Source: Paracoccus tibetensis
GTDB taxonomy: Bacteria > Pseudomonadota > Alphaproteobacteria > Rhodobacterales > Rhodobacteraceae
Length of the DNA: 64,000 bases
NCBI RefSeq assembly: GCF_900102505.1
Contig: NZ_FMVT01000002.1
Location: forward strand, 1-64,000
Reading direction: 5' to 3'
The position numbers were made by a program, and so were the translations under genes. Positions 52,400 through 61,053 of this stretch are shown piece by piece. Position 1 is the first letter of the stretch; every line of letters starts with the position of its first letter. Below the pieces are notes generated by a model. It was not told the DNA's origin. It did no database searches and worked only from the letters and a program-made list of their open reading frames with translations.

Positions 52400-53965
52400 T
52401 CAGGACCTTTCTTCGAATGACATGGCGGCCCACGCCTCGGCCATGTGCAGCGCCAGCCGCTGCGGCGCCGTGGCGAGGAACGGGCGGGGGTCGTCGAGGC
52501 GCATCGACAGCCAGGCCTGCACCGCGACCCAGCCCGCCCGCATCGCTGGATCGGCGGCGGCCAGTTGCGCTGGGCGGGACGCTGCGCGCAGGTCTTCGGC
52601 GAAGGCGGCGAAGACGTCCAGCAGCGCCAGCCGTTCGGGCGAGGCAGCGCATTCGGCGCGGGCGCGGGACAGGAACACCTTCAACCCGCCGGCGCTGAGC
52701 GCCTGCCGCAGCAGGAAATCCTGCGCCTGCATGCCGGTCGTGCCCTCGTAGATCGCAAAGACGCGGGCGTCGCGCAGGGCCTGCTCGACGGGATGCTCGC
52801 GCGTGTAGCCCGCCCCGCCAAGGACCATCATCGCGGTGCCCGCCGCGTCCGAGGCGAGTTCCGCCCCGAAGGTCTTGACCAGCGGCAGCGTCAGCGCACA
52901 GAGGCGGGCGTCATCCTTGCCCGGCAGATCCGCCAGCACGGCCGTCTCCAGCAGCGCGAGGCGGAAGAGGTCGATCCGCGCGGCCAGCCCGTCCAGCTGG
53001 CGGCGGATGTCGGGATGGGTCGCAATGGGCACTGGCGGGGCGTCCGGGGGGCCGCCTTGGCAGCGCTCGGCGGCGTAGGCGCGGGAATGGGCGAGGCAGC
53101 GCAGCGCGACGCCGAGGCCCTGCGTTCCGACCGTCAGCCGCATCTGCCGGATCATGGTGAAGAGCTGCGGCAGGCCCCGCCCCTCGGTGCCGATCAGGCG
53201 GGCGGGGGCGTCCTCGAACAGCAGCGCGCATGTGGGCGAGGCGTGAAGGCCCATCTTCTCCTCGATCCGGGTGCAGGTGACGCCGGGGCCGCGCTCGACC
53301 AGGAACAGGCTGAGGCCGCGGGTGCCGGGCGCGTCCGTGCTGCGAGCGAGGACGCAATGGCCGATGCGCTCGGTCAGGTCGTGGTCGCCGAACGAGATCC
53401 AGATCTTCTCGCCGCCGATCCGCCAGCCGTCCGGCGTGCGCACCGCCCGTGTGCGGATGCGCCCGACATCCGAACCTGCGCCGGGCTCGGAGATGCAGAT
53501 GGTCGCCGTCCGCTCGCCTGCGGCCAGCGCCGGCACCCAATCGTCCCGTGTTTCGAGGTCTCCATGTTCGGCCAGCAGCCGCGCCGCCGCGCGGGTGCTG
53601 CCGGCGGCCATCATCAGCGCAGGGGAAGCGCGCTCGAAGGCCGGGTTGACGGCGGCGAAGACCGCCAGCGGCAGACCCGCACCGCCAAGCGCCTCGGGCA
53701 GTTCCAGCGCCAGCCAGCCGCCGTCAGCAAGGGCCGCGAAGGCGTCGCGTGAACCGGGCGGCAGGGTCACGCGCCCATCCGCCAGCCGCGCCCCGATGCG
53801 GTCGCCCTGCGCGTCTTGGGGCCAAATGACGGCGGCGGCGAGGCGGGCGGCCTCGTCCAGGATCGCGGTCAACGTGTCGTCGTCGGGCCGCCCCTCCAGC
53901 GCGGACCAGCCCGGCGTGCGGGCCAGCGCGTCCAGCATGGCAGCGTTTTCCTCCGCCCAGCTCAT
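52400..53965 (-). CDS. Acyl-CoA dehydrogenase
   Basis: A 521-residue FAD enzyme of the long acyl-CoA dehydrogenase type. Signatures CISEPGAGSDVGRIRTRA, GEKIWISFGDHDLTERI, MGLHASPTCALLFEDAPA, VLGGAGYTREHPVEQALRDARVFAIYEGTTGMQAQDFL (outlined; the Glu in IYEGTTG is the expected base). Overlaps the TRAP large-permease stop (ATGA). Near hydroxycinnamate genes a role oxidising dihydro-hydroxycinnamoyl-CoA (as HcaD in Acinetobacter) is plausible; this is inference. Confidence 0.88.
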   Translation of the reverse strand: MSWAEENAAMLDALARTPGWSALEGRPDDDTLTAILDEAARLAAAVIWPQDAQGDRIGARLADGRVTLPPGSRDAFAALADGGWLALELPEALGGAGLPLAVFAAVNPAFERASPALMMAAGSTRAAARLLAEHGDLETRDDWVPALAAGERTATICISEPGAGSDVGRIRTRAVRTPDGWRIGGEKIWISFGDHDLTERIGHCVLARSTDAPGTRGLSLFLVERGPGVTCTRIEEKMGLHASPTCALLFEDAPARLIGTEGRGLPQLFTMIRQMRLTVGTQGLGVALRCLAHSRAYAAERCQGGPPDAPPVPIATHPDIRRQLDGLAARIDLFRLALLETAVLADLPGKDDARLCALTLPLVKTFGAELASDAAGTAMMVLGGAGYTREHPVEQALRDARVFAIYEGTTGMQAQDFLLRQALSAGGLKVFLSRARAECAASPERLALLDVFAAFAEDLRAASRPAQLAAADPAMRAGWVAVQAWLSMRLDDPRPFLATAPQRLALHMAEAWAAMSFEERS

Positions 53966-55263
53966 AGCAGCGCGGGCAGGAACATGACGATGGCCGGGAA
54001 CAGGATCACCAGCGCGACCACCACCAGATCGGCGGCGATGAAGGGGGTCACGCCCCGGAAGATCTGGCCGGTGGTGACGTATTTGCCCGCGACCCCGCGA
54101 ATGACGAAGCAGTTCATCCCGACGGGCGGCGTGATCATCCCGATCTCGAGCAGTTTGACCAGGAGGACGCCGAACCAGACGAGGTCGATCCCCTCGGCAC
54201 GGAAGACCGGCAGCAGGACCGGCAGGGTGATGAGCATGGCGCCGAACGGCTCCATGAACATGCCGAGGATGAGGTAGATCACCACCACGATCAGCATCAG
54301 GTGCAGGAAGCCGAAATCCGCATTGCTGACGAAAGAGGCGATGTAGCTGGACATGCCGGTCAGGCCGAGAAAGCGCGTGAACATCGCCGCCCCCACCCCG
54401 ATGATGAAGAGCGAGGCCGAGGTCAGCAGCGTCTCGGTCAGCGCGTCCCGCATCACGGTCAGCGTCAGGGTTCGCGTCAGCGCGGCGATCAGGATGGCCC
54501 CGCCCGCGCCGATGGCCCCTGCCTCGGTCGTGGTGAAAAGGCCCGAGAAGAGGCCGCCGAAGACCATGGCCATCAGCGCCAGCACCGGCCAGACCTTGAC
54601 CAGCGCCTGGCCCATTGGCAGCACGTTGCCCTGCGTCGGGCGCGGGGGCGCGATGTCGGGACGCAGCCAGCAGGTGATCAGCACGACGATGCAATACGAA
54701 AGCGCCGTCAGCAGCCCCATCGCGATGCCGCCGAGGAACACGCGCAGGACCGAGGTTTCCGCGAAGACCCCATAGACGATCATCAGGATCGAGGGCGGGA
54801 TCAGCGCGCCGAGCGTGCCGCCCGCCGCGATGGCGCCGGCCGCGAAGCTGGGGGCGTAGCCGGCGCGCACCATCTCGGGGATGGCGATGCGGCCCATCGT
54901 GGCGGCGGTGGCGAGCGAGGAGCCGCAGACCGAGGCGAAGCCCGAGCAGGCGAAGATGGCCGAGATTGGCAGCGCGCCGGGAATGCGGCGCAGGACGGCC
55001 TTCGCAGCCTCGAAAAGGCCCGTGGTCATGCCCGAGTGATAGGCGATGAAGCCCATCAGCAGGAACATGGGCACGGCCGACAGCGTCCAGTTGGCGACGA
55101 AGGAAAAGGGCGTGTTGGCGATGATGCCGATGGCGGGCTCGATCCCCAGCATTGCCGCGACGCCGCCGAAGGAGACGGCGATCATCGCCAGCGCGACGGG
55201 CACCCGCAGGGCCAGCATCACGAAGAGGACGGCGATGCCGACGAAGGCGGTGGTGATGCTCAT
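53962..55263 (-). CDS. TRAP importer large permease DctM (system 1)
   Basis: A 433-residue DctM with about twelve membrane segments. Conserved FVANWTLSAVPMFLLMGFIAYHSGM, ACSGFASVCGSSLATAATMG, GYAPSFAAGAIAAGGTLGALIPPSILMIVYG (outlined). ATGA overlap with DctQ. Sodium- or proton-coupled import, probably of an aromatic carboxylate given the neighbours. Confidence 0.92.
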   Translation of the reverse strand: MSITTAFVGIAVLFVMLALRVPVALAMIAVSFGGVAAMLGIEPAIGIIANTPFSFVANWTLSAVPMFLLMGFIAYHSGMTTGLFEAAKAVLRRIPGALPISAIFACSGFASVCGSSLATAATMGRIAIPEMVRAGYAPSFAAGAIAAGGTLGALIPPSILMIVYGVFAETSVLRVFLGGIAMGLLTALSYCIVVLITCWLRPDIAPPRPTQGNVLPMGQALVKVWPVLALMAMVFGGLFSGLFTTTEAGAIGAGGAILIAALTRTLTLTVMRDALTETLLTSASLFIIGVGAAMFTRFLGLTGMSSYIASFVSNADFGFLHLMLIVVVIYLILGMFMEPFGAMLITLPVLLPVFRAEGIDLVWFGVLLVKLLEIGMITPPVGMNCFVIRGVAGKYVTTGQIFRGVTPFIAADLVVVALVILFPAIVMFLPALL

Positions 55264-55772
55264 GCGGCGGGCTCCATATCGTCCGCGGCGGGCTCGGGCC
55301 AGATCGCGCGCAGCGTCGTGACCAGCGCGGCCAGCGCGAGGCCCACGGGCGGCAGCCAGTAGGCAGGCCAGGTCACCACGCGGACGCCGTTCGTCAGGAT
55401 GAAGCTGCCATTCGCGCTGTTGGTCAGCGCCGTGCGCAGCGTGACCCAGGCCAGCACCGCGTAGATCACCGCCGAGATCACCGTCACCATCCGGTCCGAG
55501 ACCGCCTGCACCCGCGGCGGCAACATCCCGTGGACGACATCAATGCGGACCATGCCGCCTTGCCGCTCGACCCAGGCCAGCGGCAGGAAAGCGAGGCCGA
55601 CCATGTAGTAATGCGTCACGATCTCGTAGGTGGCGGGGATGGGCGTGCCGCGCAGGCTGCGCAGCGCCACATCGACCGAGACATGGACCAGCAGCGCCAG
55701 CACCGCCAGCCCGCCGATGGCGGTCAGCAGGGCCAGAAGCCCGGATTGCAGGTGCCGGATGGCAGGGGGCAT
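55260..55772 (-). CDS. TRAP importer small permease DctQ (system 1)
   Basis: A 170-residue membrane protein with four segments; conserved VDVALRSLRGTPIPATYEIVTHYYMVGLAFLPLAWVERQGGMVRIDVV (outlined). ATG 55772 with GAGG upstream. Comes 59 bases after dctP, with a strong hairpin in the gap. Confidence 0.9.
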   Translation of the reverse strand: MPPAIRHLQSGLLALLTAIGGLAVLALLVHVSVDVALRSLRGTPIPATYEIVTHYYMVGLAFLPLAWVERQGGMVRIDVVHGMLPPRVQAVSDRMVTVISAVIYAVLAWVTLRTALTNSANGSFILTNGVRVVTWPAYWLPPVGLALAALVTTLRAIWPEPAADDMEPAA

Positions 55773-55790
55773 GGCAGCCTCGCGGAATGG

Positions 55791-55810
55791 GGGGCGCCGT
55801 GCGGCGCCCC
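55791..55810 (-). promoter_or_regulatory. Strong intercistronic hairpin between dctP and dctQ (system 1)
   Basis: GGGGCGCC and GGCGCCCC (8 bp) around GTGC, in the only gap of this TRAP operon. As after the amino-acid binding-protein gene, it follows the gene for the abundant periplasmic component and likely protects the upstream message. Confidence 0.5.
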
Positions 55811-55831
55811 GTGATGCGTCAGGCCTGCGGA

Positions 55832-56956
55832 TCAGCCGCCATAGGTCGCGAAGTCGACCTGCGACCAGACCTCGTCCTGCAGGCGGGCGGCGATTTCGGC
55901 CGGCTCGAGCCCGTCCACGATCCCCTCCCACTTCTCCAGAAGGCTCAGGAAACGCGCGACGTGGTCGCTCGCGTCGTCGATGCCGAAGTTCTCTTGCGCG
56001 AGGCGGATCGCGGTCTCGCGCTCGGTCGCGGCGAACTCCTCGACCGCCTGGATCAGCGAGGCGTCGGCCTCGACAAACTCGATGCCGGCGCCTTCGGCGG
56101 CCTCGATGGCCTCGGTCGGCATGTCATAGCCCCACCGCTGCGTCATGTCGGCGTTGGCGAGGTTCGCGGCCTCGGCCAGCGCCTCCTTGTCCTCTTGCGA
56201 CAGGCTGCCCCAGGTCGCCGAGGAGACGGTGAAGTTCGACGTCGCCTGATAAAGGCCGAGCGGCAGTTCCGTCACATGCGTCACCAGCTCGATCAGGCGG
56301 AAGCTCTGCAGGTCCGCGACCGAGGCGATGGAGCCATCGATGACGCCCTGGCTCATCGCCTCGAACGTGTCGTTGACCGAAATCTGCGCCGGGGTGGCGC
56401 CGAAATGCTCAGCGAGGCGTGCCCAAGGCGCGCCGCCGGTGCGCAGGCGCATCCCGCGCAGGTCCTCGGCGGTTCGGACGGGGCGGGTGGACAGGATCTC
56501 GTAGACGTCCGAGGTCCCCGAGCCCAGATAGACCAGGTTGAAGCGGCGCAGCTCGTCTTGGCAGGGCTCGCAGGTGACGATGAATTCGGTCATCGCGGCG
56601 CCAGCGGCGTGGGGATTGCCGGGGATCAGCGACAGCTCGCCCGCCAGCGCCATGAAGGGCAGCTCGGCCGGGTAATAGAGAGGCAGGAGGTTCCCGATCT
56701 CGACGATCTGGCTTTGCAGCGCGTCCTTCATCTGGCCGAGGCTGGCGACCTCGGGCCCCAGGATCGTGGCGCCGAGGCGGCCGTCCGAGGACTCCGCCAG
56801 ATAGCCGAGGAAGTTCTGGTACATCACCCCGTTCGAGGGGTGGCCCGGCGGCGTGCCGGGGGCGGCGCGCAGGGTGCGGTCCTGCGCGGCCGCCGGCAGG
56901 GCCAGGGCGGTGGTCACGGCCAGCGCCGCAAGGGCGCGTCTCGTCAGGGTCGTCAT
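55832..56956 (-). CDS. TRAP importer substrate-binding protein DctP (system 1)
   Basis: A 374-residue periplasmic protein with a signal peptide (ending LALPAAAQ). DctP fold: TLRAAPGTPPGHPSNGVMYQNFLGYLAESSDGRLGATILGPEVASLGQMKDALQSQIVEIG (outlined), then AEDLRGMRLRTGGAPWARLAEHFGATPAQI, the Arg of which (RLRTGG) usually clamps the ligand carboxylate. Starts 31 bases after the amidohydrolase stop. Ligand inferred to be a hydroxycinnamate or related aromatic acid. Confidence 0.9.
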   Translation of the reverse strand: MTTLTRRALAALAVTTALALPAAAQDRTLRAAPGTPPGHPSNGVMYQNFLGYLAESSDGRLGATILGPEVASLGQMKDALQSQIVEIGNLLPLYYPAELPFMALAGELSLIPGNPHAAGAAMTEFIVTCEPCQDELRRFNLVYLGSGTSDVYEILSTRPVRTAEDLRGMRLRTGGAPWARLAEHFGATPAQISVNDTFEAMSQGVIDGSIASVADLQSFRLIELVTHVTELPLGLYQATSNFTVSSATWGSLSQEDKEALAEAANLANADMTQRWGYDMPTEAIEAAEGAGIEFVEADASLIQAVEEFAATERETAIRLAQENFGIDDASDHVARFLSLLEKWEGIVDGLEPAEIAARLQDEVWSQVDFATYGG

Positions 56957-56987
56957 CGGTCAACTCCTCCCAAAGTTGGTGAATATG

Positions 56988-57869
56988 TCAGAGCTTCAGC
57001 AGCTTGCGCGCATTCTCCTTGAGGATCAGATCGCGCACCTCGTCGCGGAACGGCGCCTTGGCGAAATCGGCCATCCAGCGGTCCGGCGTGATCGCCGGCC
57101 AGTCCGAGCCGAAGAGCATCTTGTTCTTGAGCAGCGTGTTGGCGTAGCGGACGAGGATCTCAGGGAAATACTTGGGCGACCAGCCGCTGAGGTCGATATA
57201 GACGTTCGGCTTGTGCTGGGCGACGGCCAGCGCCTCTTCCTGCCAGGGAAAGGACGGGTGCGCGAGGATGATGGGCATGTCGGGGAAATCGACGGCCACA
57301 TCGTCCAGATGCATCGGATTCGAGTATTTCAGCCGCATCCCCATCCCGCCGCGCATCCCCGAGCCGACGCCGGTCTGGCCAGTATGGAACAGCGTGATCG
57401 CGCCCTCATCCGCGATCGCCTCCAGCACCGGGTAGATGGCACGGTCGTTGGGGAAGAAGCCCTGCATCGTCGGGTGGAACTTAAAGCCCTTGACGCCGAA
57501 GTCGCGCACCAGCCGCCGCGCCTCGCGCGCCCCTGCCCGCCCCTTGGCCGGGTCGATGGAGGCGAAGGGGATCAGGATGTCGTCATTCTCGGCGCAATGC
57601 TGGGCGACCTCCTCGTTGGAATAGCGGCGAAAGCCGGTCTCGCGCTCGGCATCGACGGGGAAGATCACGGCGGCGATGCGGCGCTCGCGGAAATAGGCGG
57701 CGGTCTGCGGGACGGTCGGCAGCATCCCCTCGCCGCCCGCCGGGTTCTTGAAATAGCGCGCCATCGCGGCTTGGAAATCATTGTAGCCGTCGTCGCGATG
57801 GGTGCAGCAGGGCTCTTCCGCGTGGGTGTGGATGTCGATGGCGATGATGTCGTCGAGGTTGATCGGCAT
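56988..57869 (-). CDS. Amidohydrolase-2 family hydrolase
   Basis: A 293-residue TIM-barrel metal hydrolase (amidohydrolase_2): metal ligands DIHTHAEEP, KGFKFHP, LFHTG, ILAHPSFPWQEEAL and FGSDWPAITPDRW. In beta-oxidative hydroxycinnamate pathways a protein of this family hydrolyses 4-hydroxyphenyl-beta-ketoacyl-CoA. The ligase, crotonase and SDR neighbours support the same job here, giving 4-hydroxybenzoate (or vanillate) plus acetyl-CoA-level product; inferred, not shown. GAGAGGGG before ATG 57869. Confidence 0.85.
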   Translation of the reverse strand: MPINLDDIIAIDIHTHAEEPCCTHRDDGYNDFQAAMARYFKNPAGGEGMLPTVPQTAAYFRERRIAAVIFPVDAERETGFRRYSNEEVAQHCAENDDILIPFASIDPAKGRAGAREARRLVRDFGVKGFKFHPTMQGFFPNDRAIYPVLEAIADEGAITLFHTGQTGVGSGMRGGMGMRLKYSNPMHLDDVAVDFPDMPIILAHPSFPWQEEALAVAQHKPNVYIDLSGWSPKYFPEILVRYANTLLKNKMLFGSDWPAITPDRWMADFAKAPFRDEVRDLILKENARKLLKL

Positions 57870-57878
57870 GGGCCCCTC

Positions 57879-58331
57879 TCAGAAGGCGAGCTTGCGCAAG
57901 AGCGCCAGCAGCGTGTCGTATTCGTCTTGCGCCAGGCCGATGGAGTCGGCGGACGAGACGCCAAGGAAGGTCTCGCGGTGGCGGGCCAGATGGGCGCGGC
58001 CCGCATCCGTCAGGTTCAGCGTGACCGAGCGGCGGTCGCCCTGCGGCACCAGCCGGCTGACGAGGCCCGCATCGATCAGGCGCTGGACGACCTTGGTCAT
58101 GTGCGCGGGCTTGATCAGCAGCGTTCGCGCGGCGACGCCCTGCCGGATGCCGGGATTGAGGTCCAGAAGCCACAGCAGCGTCATCTCGCCGGGGCGGACA
58201 TCCGTGCCCTCGAAGGCGGCGAAGAAGCGGTCGTAATGGCGCACCTGCGCCAGCCGCAGCAGAAGGCCGAAGATGCTGGGCAGCTCGCCCAGCTCGGGCG
58301 CTTCGTCCAGGTGGCGCTGATGGGCGGTCAC
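57879..58331 (-). CDS. MarR-family regulator of the hydroxycinnamate genes
   Basis: A 150-residue MarR regulator with winged HTH (EMTLLWLLDLNPGIRQGVAARTLLIKPAHMTKVVQRLIDAGLVSRLVPQGDRRSVTLNLTDAGRAHL, outlined). Related MarR proteins (CouR, HcaR, FerR) repress hydroxycinnamate operons until the CoA thioester binds. GTG 58331 overlaps the crotonase stop (GTGA). Palindromes at 61011-61034 and 59129-59153 are its likely operators. Confidence 0.88.
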   Translation of the reverse strand: MTAHQRHLDEAPELGELPSIFGLLLRLAQVRHYDRFFAAFEGTDVRPGEMTLLWLLDLNPGIRQGVAARTLLIKPAHMTKVVQRLIDAGLVSRLVPQGDRRSVTLNLTDAGRAHLARHRETFLGVSSADSIGLAQDEYDTLLALLRKLAF

Positions 58332-59107
58332 GCCGCGCCTCCGGGTCGGGCGACCTTGGCGGCGCGCTTCTCGAGAAAGGCGTTCAGGCGCTCCTCGGCC
58401 TCGGGCGAATGAGCGGTGAAGGCCGAGACGAAGCTTTCCACGAACAGGCCGTCCGAGGCGGCCATGTCTGCGATCCGCGGCAGGGCATGGATGATGGCGT
58501 AGTTCGACATCTCGGCATTGGTGGCGGCCTGGGCGGCCAGCTCCACCGCCCGCTCCAGCGCGCCGCCGGCGGGGGTGCGAGCGCTGACGATGCCCCACAG
58601 CTCGGCCGTGGCGACGTCGATGCTGCGGCCGGTCAGCATGAGGTCGGTCATCCGCGCGACGCCCATCAGCCGCGCCGTGCGGACCGAGGCGCCGCCGCCG
58701 ACGAAGATGCCCCGCTGGCCTTCGGGCAGGGCGAAGAAGGCGGTCTCGTCGGCGATGCGGACATGGGTGGCCGAGGCCAGCTCCAGCCCCCCGCCGACCG
58801 TCGCGCCGTGCAGCGCCGAGAACCACGGGATGCGGCCCAGCTGGATGCGGCCGAAGACGTCGTGCCAGCGGCGCGAGTTCAGCATCCCCTCGAAGGGCGA
58901 TTTCTTCACATGCTCGCCCAGATCCAGACCAGCGCAAAAATGCGGGCCGTGGCCGAAGATGACGGCGGCTTTCGCCTCGGCCTCGGCGCGGGCGATCAGG
59001 CCCTTCAGTTCCTCCAGCACGGCGTCCGAGATGGCGTTGCGCTTGGCGGTCCGGTTCAGGCCCAGCAGCGCGACGTCCCCGCGCATCTCGAAGGTGATAT
59101 GGCTCAC
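58328..59107 (-). CDS. Crotonase-family hydratase (hydroxycinnamoyl-CoA hydratase)
   Basis: A 259-residue enoyl-CoA hydratase: FGHGPHFCAGLDLGEH (oxyanion hole), ALHGATVGGGLELASATHVRIAD and FALPEGQRGIFVGGGASVR. It lacks the sequence typical of the feruloyl-CoA hydratase-lyase (Ech/HCHL) that makes vanillin, and no aldehyde dehydrogenase gene is nearby, so hydration without lyase activity is more likely. GTG 59107 has GGAGAG five bases upstream; the upstream ATG at 59164 would start inside fcs and before the operator. Follows fcs by 41 bases. Confidence 0.85.
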   Translation of the reverse strand: MSHITFEMRGDVALLGLNRTAKRNAISDAVLEELKGLIARAEAEAKAAVIFGHGPHFCAGLDLGEHVKKSPFEGMLNSRRWHDVFGRIQLGRIPWFSALHGATVGGGLELASATHVRIADETAFFALPEGQRGIFVGGGASVRTARLMGVARMTDLMLTGRSIDVATAELWGIVSARTPAGGALERAVELAAQAATNAEMSNYAIIHALPRIADMAASDGLFVESFVSAFTAHSPEAEERLNAFLEKRAAKVARPGGAA

Positions 59108-59128
59108 GGCAGCTCTCCGATTGTTGGC

Positions 59129-59153
59129 GGTAGTATCCGTGGAAACACTATCC
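59129..59153. promoter_or_regulatory. Imperfect palindrome between fcs and ech
   Basis: GGTAGT-N12-ACTATCC, sharing the elements TAGTAT, GAAAC and CTATC with the site upstream of fcs (61011-61034). It overlaps the fcs stop codon (59148-59150) and lies 22 bases upstream of ech. Probably a second binding site of the MarR protein controlling an internal promoter. Confidence 0.5.
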
Positions 59154-60995
59154 ATGTAAAGCATCTTCGGGAGCTTTCGGCAGGATCACCTCGGCCCCGT
59201 CCGATGCCAGCCTTTCCGCCAGGTCCGGCCGGCCGTTCCGCACGGCGCGCTGGTTGACCGAGCCCTTGTCCGTCACCTCGCCCTTCTCAAAGCTCAGGGG
59301 CTGGTCGATCAGCATCGCGCGAGTGATCCGCAGCGACATGCCGCGGTTCGTGGCGTTGTAGGCCGCCAGCCGCTCGGCCAGCGCGCCCCTCAAAGTCGGA
59401 TGGGCCAGCAGCGCCGGCTCGTCCAGGCTCGCGCCGCCGGGCACAAGCCGCTCGATGGCGGGGCGGAAGGGGACTAAGAGGGCGGAGAGGGCGTCCTGCC
59501 CCTCGCCCAGGATCACCGTGTCGCGGATCAGCCCGCCCATCGCGTCGATCAGCTTGGCGCGCAGCGCGCCGACGCCGACCCAGGTGCCGGTGGACATCTT
59601 GAAGTTCTCGGCCACGCGGCCGTCGAAGAAGAAGCCCTTGGACGGATCGCCCGGCACCGCGAAGCGCAGCGCGTCGCCGAGGCAATAGAAGCCCTCATCA
59701 TCGAAGACCTCGGCGGTCAACTCGGGGTTGCGCCAATAGCCCGGCGTGATGTTCGGGCCCTTCACGCGGGCCTCCCACTTGTCCTCGACAGGCACCAGCT
59801 TCAGCACCAGATCGCGCGCCGGCAGGCCGACATTGCCCGCCTCGCTGGCCGGGTCGGTGTTGAAGATGGCGAAGGGCGCGGTTTCGGTCGAGCCGAGGCC
59901 GCTGGTCAGAAGCACCCGCTGGCCGTGCAGCTGCTTCGACAGCCCGTCCAGCTTGTCCCAGGTGTGCCGCCCCATCGCGGCGCCCGCGTAGAACATCACC
60001 TTGAGGTCGTGGAAGAAGTTGCGGGCGAGGGCGGGGTCGGCCTCCATCGCCTCGGCCAGCATCTCGTAGCCGAAGGGGACGTTCCAGTACCAGGTCGGGC
60101 GGATCTCGCGCAGGTTGGCGATGGTCTGCCCGAACGCCTCGCGCGTCGGGCGCCCGCCGTCAATATAGAGCGTGCCGCCGTTATAGAGCGTGACGTTGAA
60201 GACCTTGTTGCCGCCCGCGACATGGTTCCAAGGCGACCAGTCCAGCACCACCGGCGGCTCGTCGCGCAGATAGGCGAAGCAGTCGGTCGATTGCTCGGCG
60301 TTGGCGCACAGCATCCGCTGCGTCGTGATCACGGCCTTGGGCGTGCCCGTGGTGCCCGAGGTGAACATGAACTTCGCCACCGTGTCCGGCCCGGTCGCTT
60401 CATGCGCCTCGCGCAGCGAGGAGCCGGGCGTCGTGGCCAGCAGCGCGTCCAGCGTCAGCGTGACTGGGCCCGCACGGCCGATGACGGGCAGCCCCGCCAG
60501 CACGCCGCCAAGCGCGGCGGAAAAAGCGTCCGCATCCTCGGCATAGACCGCGCCCGGCGTGATCTGGTCGCGCACGGCGGTCAGCTTGCCCAGCTCGCCC
60601 GATGCCAGGGAATAGGCCGGCGAGATCGCCGCCGAGGGGATGCCCGCATGCTGCGCGCCAAGCGCCACCAGCGCATGGCCGACCGAGTTGCGCGACAGGA
60701 TCAGCAGCGGCCGCTCGGGCCCGAGGCCGAGGTCCAGAAGCCCCTGCCCGATCGCCTGCACATGACCCGCCAGCTCGGCATAGGTGACGCCGTGCCAGGC
60801 GCCATTCTCATTTCGCTCGGCCATCCACAGCCGGCCCGGCGCGGACTCCGCCCAATGCGCGATCCGGTCTGACATCCGTGCGGGATAGACGCCAAGCGCG
60901 TCCTTCTGCCAGACGAGGATCGCGCCGTCCGCCCGTTCCTCCCACTCGATCTGGGGCGTCCACAGGCGCACAGGCCGGATCGTCGAATCAGTCAT
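59148..60995 (-). CDS. fcs: Feruloyl/p-coumaroyl-CoA synthetase
   Basis: A 615-residue acyl-adenylate-forming ligase activating hydroxycinnamates with ATP and CoA. AMP-binding motif FMFTSGTTGTPKAV at 209-222, LLTSGLGSTETAPFA (adenine/acyl pocket), WEARVKGPNITPGYWRNPELTAEVFDDEGFYCLGDALRF (outlined). Longer than the 480-residue Pseudomonas Fcs but typical of the alphaproteobacterial Fcs type. GGAGG precedes ATG 60995. First gene behind the operator/promoter at 61011-61034. Confidence 0.92.
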   Translation of the reverse strand: MTDSTIRPVRLWTPQIEWEERADGAILVWQKDALGVYPARMSDRIAHWAESAPGRLWMAERNENGAWHGVTYAELAGHVQAIGQGLLDLGLGPERPLLILSRNSVGHALVALGAQHAGIPSAAISPAYSLASGELGKLTAVRDQITPGAVYAEDADAFSAALGGVLAGLPVIGRAGPVTLTLDALLATTPGSSLREAHEATGPDTVAKFMFTSGTTGTPKAVITTQRMLCANAEQSTDCFAYLRDEPPVVLDWSPWNHVAGGNKVFNVTLYNGGTLYIDGGRPTREAFGQTIANLREIRPTWYWNVPFGYEMLAEAMEADPALARNFFHDLKVMFYAGAAMGRHTWDKLDGLSKQLHGQRVLLTSGLGSTETAPFAIFNTDPASEAGNVGLPARDLVLKLVPVEDKWEARVKGPNITPGYWRNPELTAEVFDDEGFYCLGDALRFAVPGDPSKGFFFDGRVAENFKMSTGTWVGVGALRAKLIDAMGGLIRDTVILGEGQDALSALLVPFRPAIERLVPGGASLDEPALLAHPTLRGALAERLAAYNATNRGMSLRITRAMLIDQPLSFEKGEVTDKGSVNQRAVRNGRPDLAERLASDGAEVILPKAPEDALHG

Positions 60996-61010
60996 GCAGC
61001 ATCCTCCCAC

Positions 61011-61034
61011 AGATAGTATACACAGAAACTATCT
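61011..61034 (-). promoter_or_regulatory. Promoter and MarR-type operator upstream of fcs
   Basis: AGATAGT-N10-ACTATCT, a 7-bp perfect inverted repeat. On the minus strand a -10-like TATACT (61020-61015) lies inside it, with a weak -35 (TACACG) 17 bases further up, so a bound repressor would block RNA polymerase. The start codon is 16 bases downstream. Confidence 0.65.
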
Positions 61035-61053
61035 CTGCGTGTAGGAAAAGCGG

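Noticed and set aside
58877..59164. ATG 59164 as the crotonase start
   Set aside because: It would begin inside fcs, ahead of the operator and without a ribosome site; GTG 59107 has GGAGAG at good spacing.
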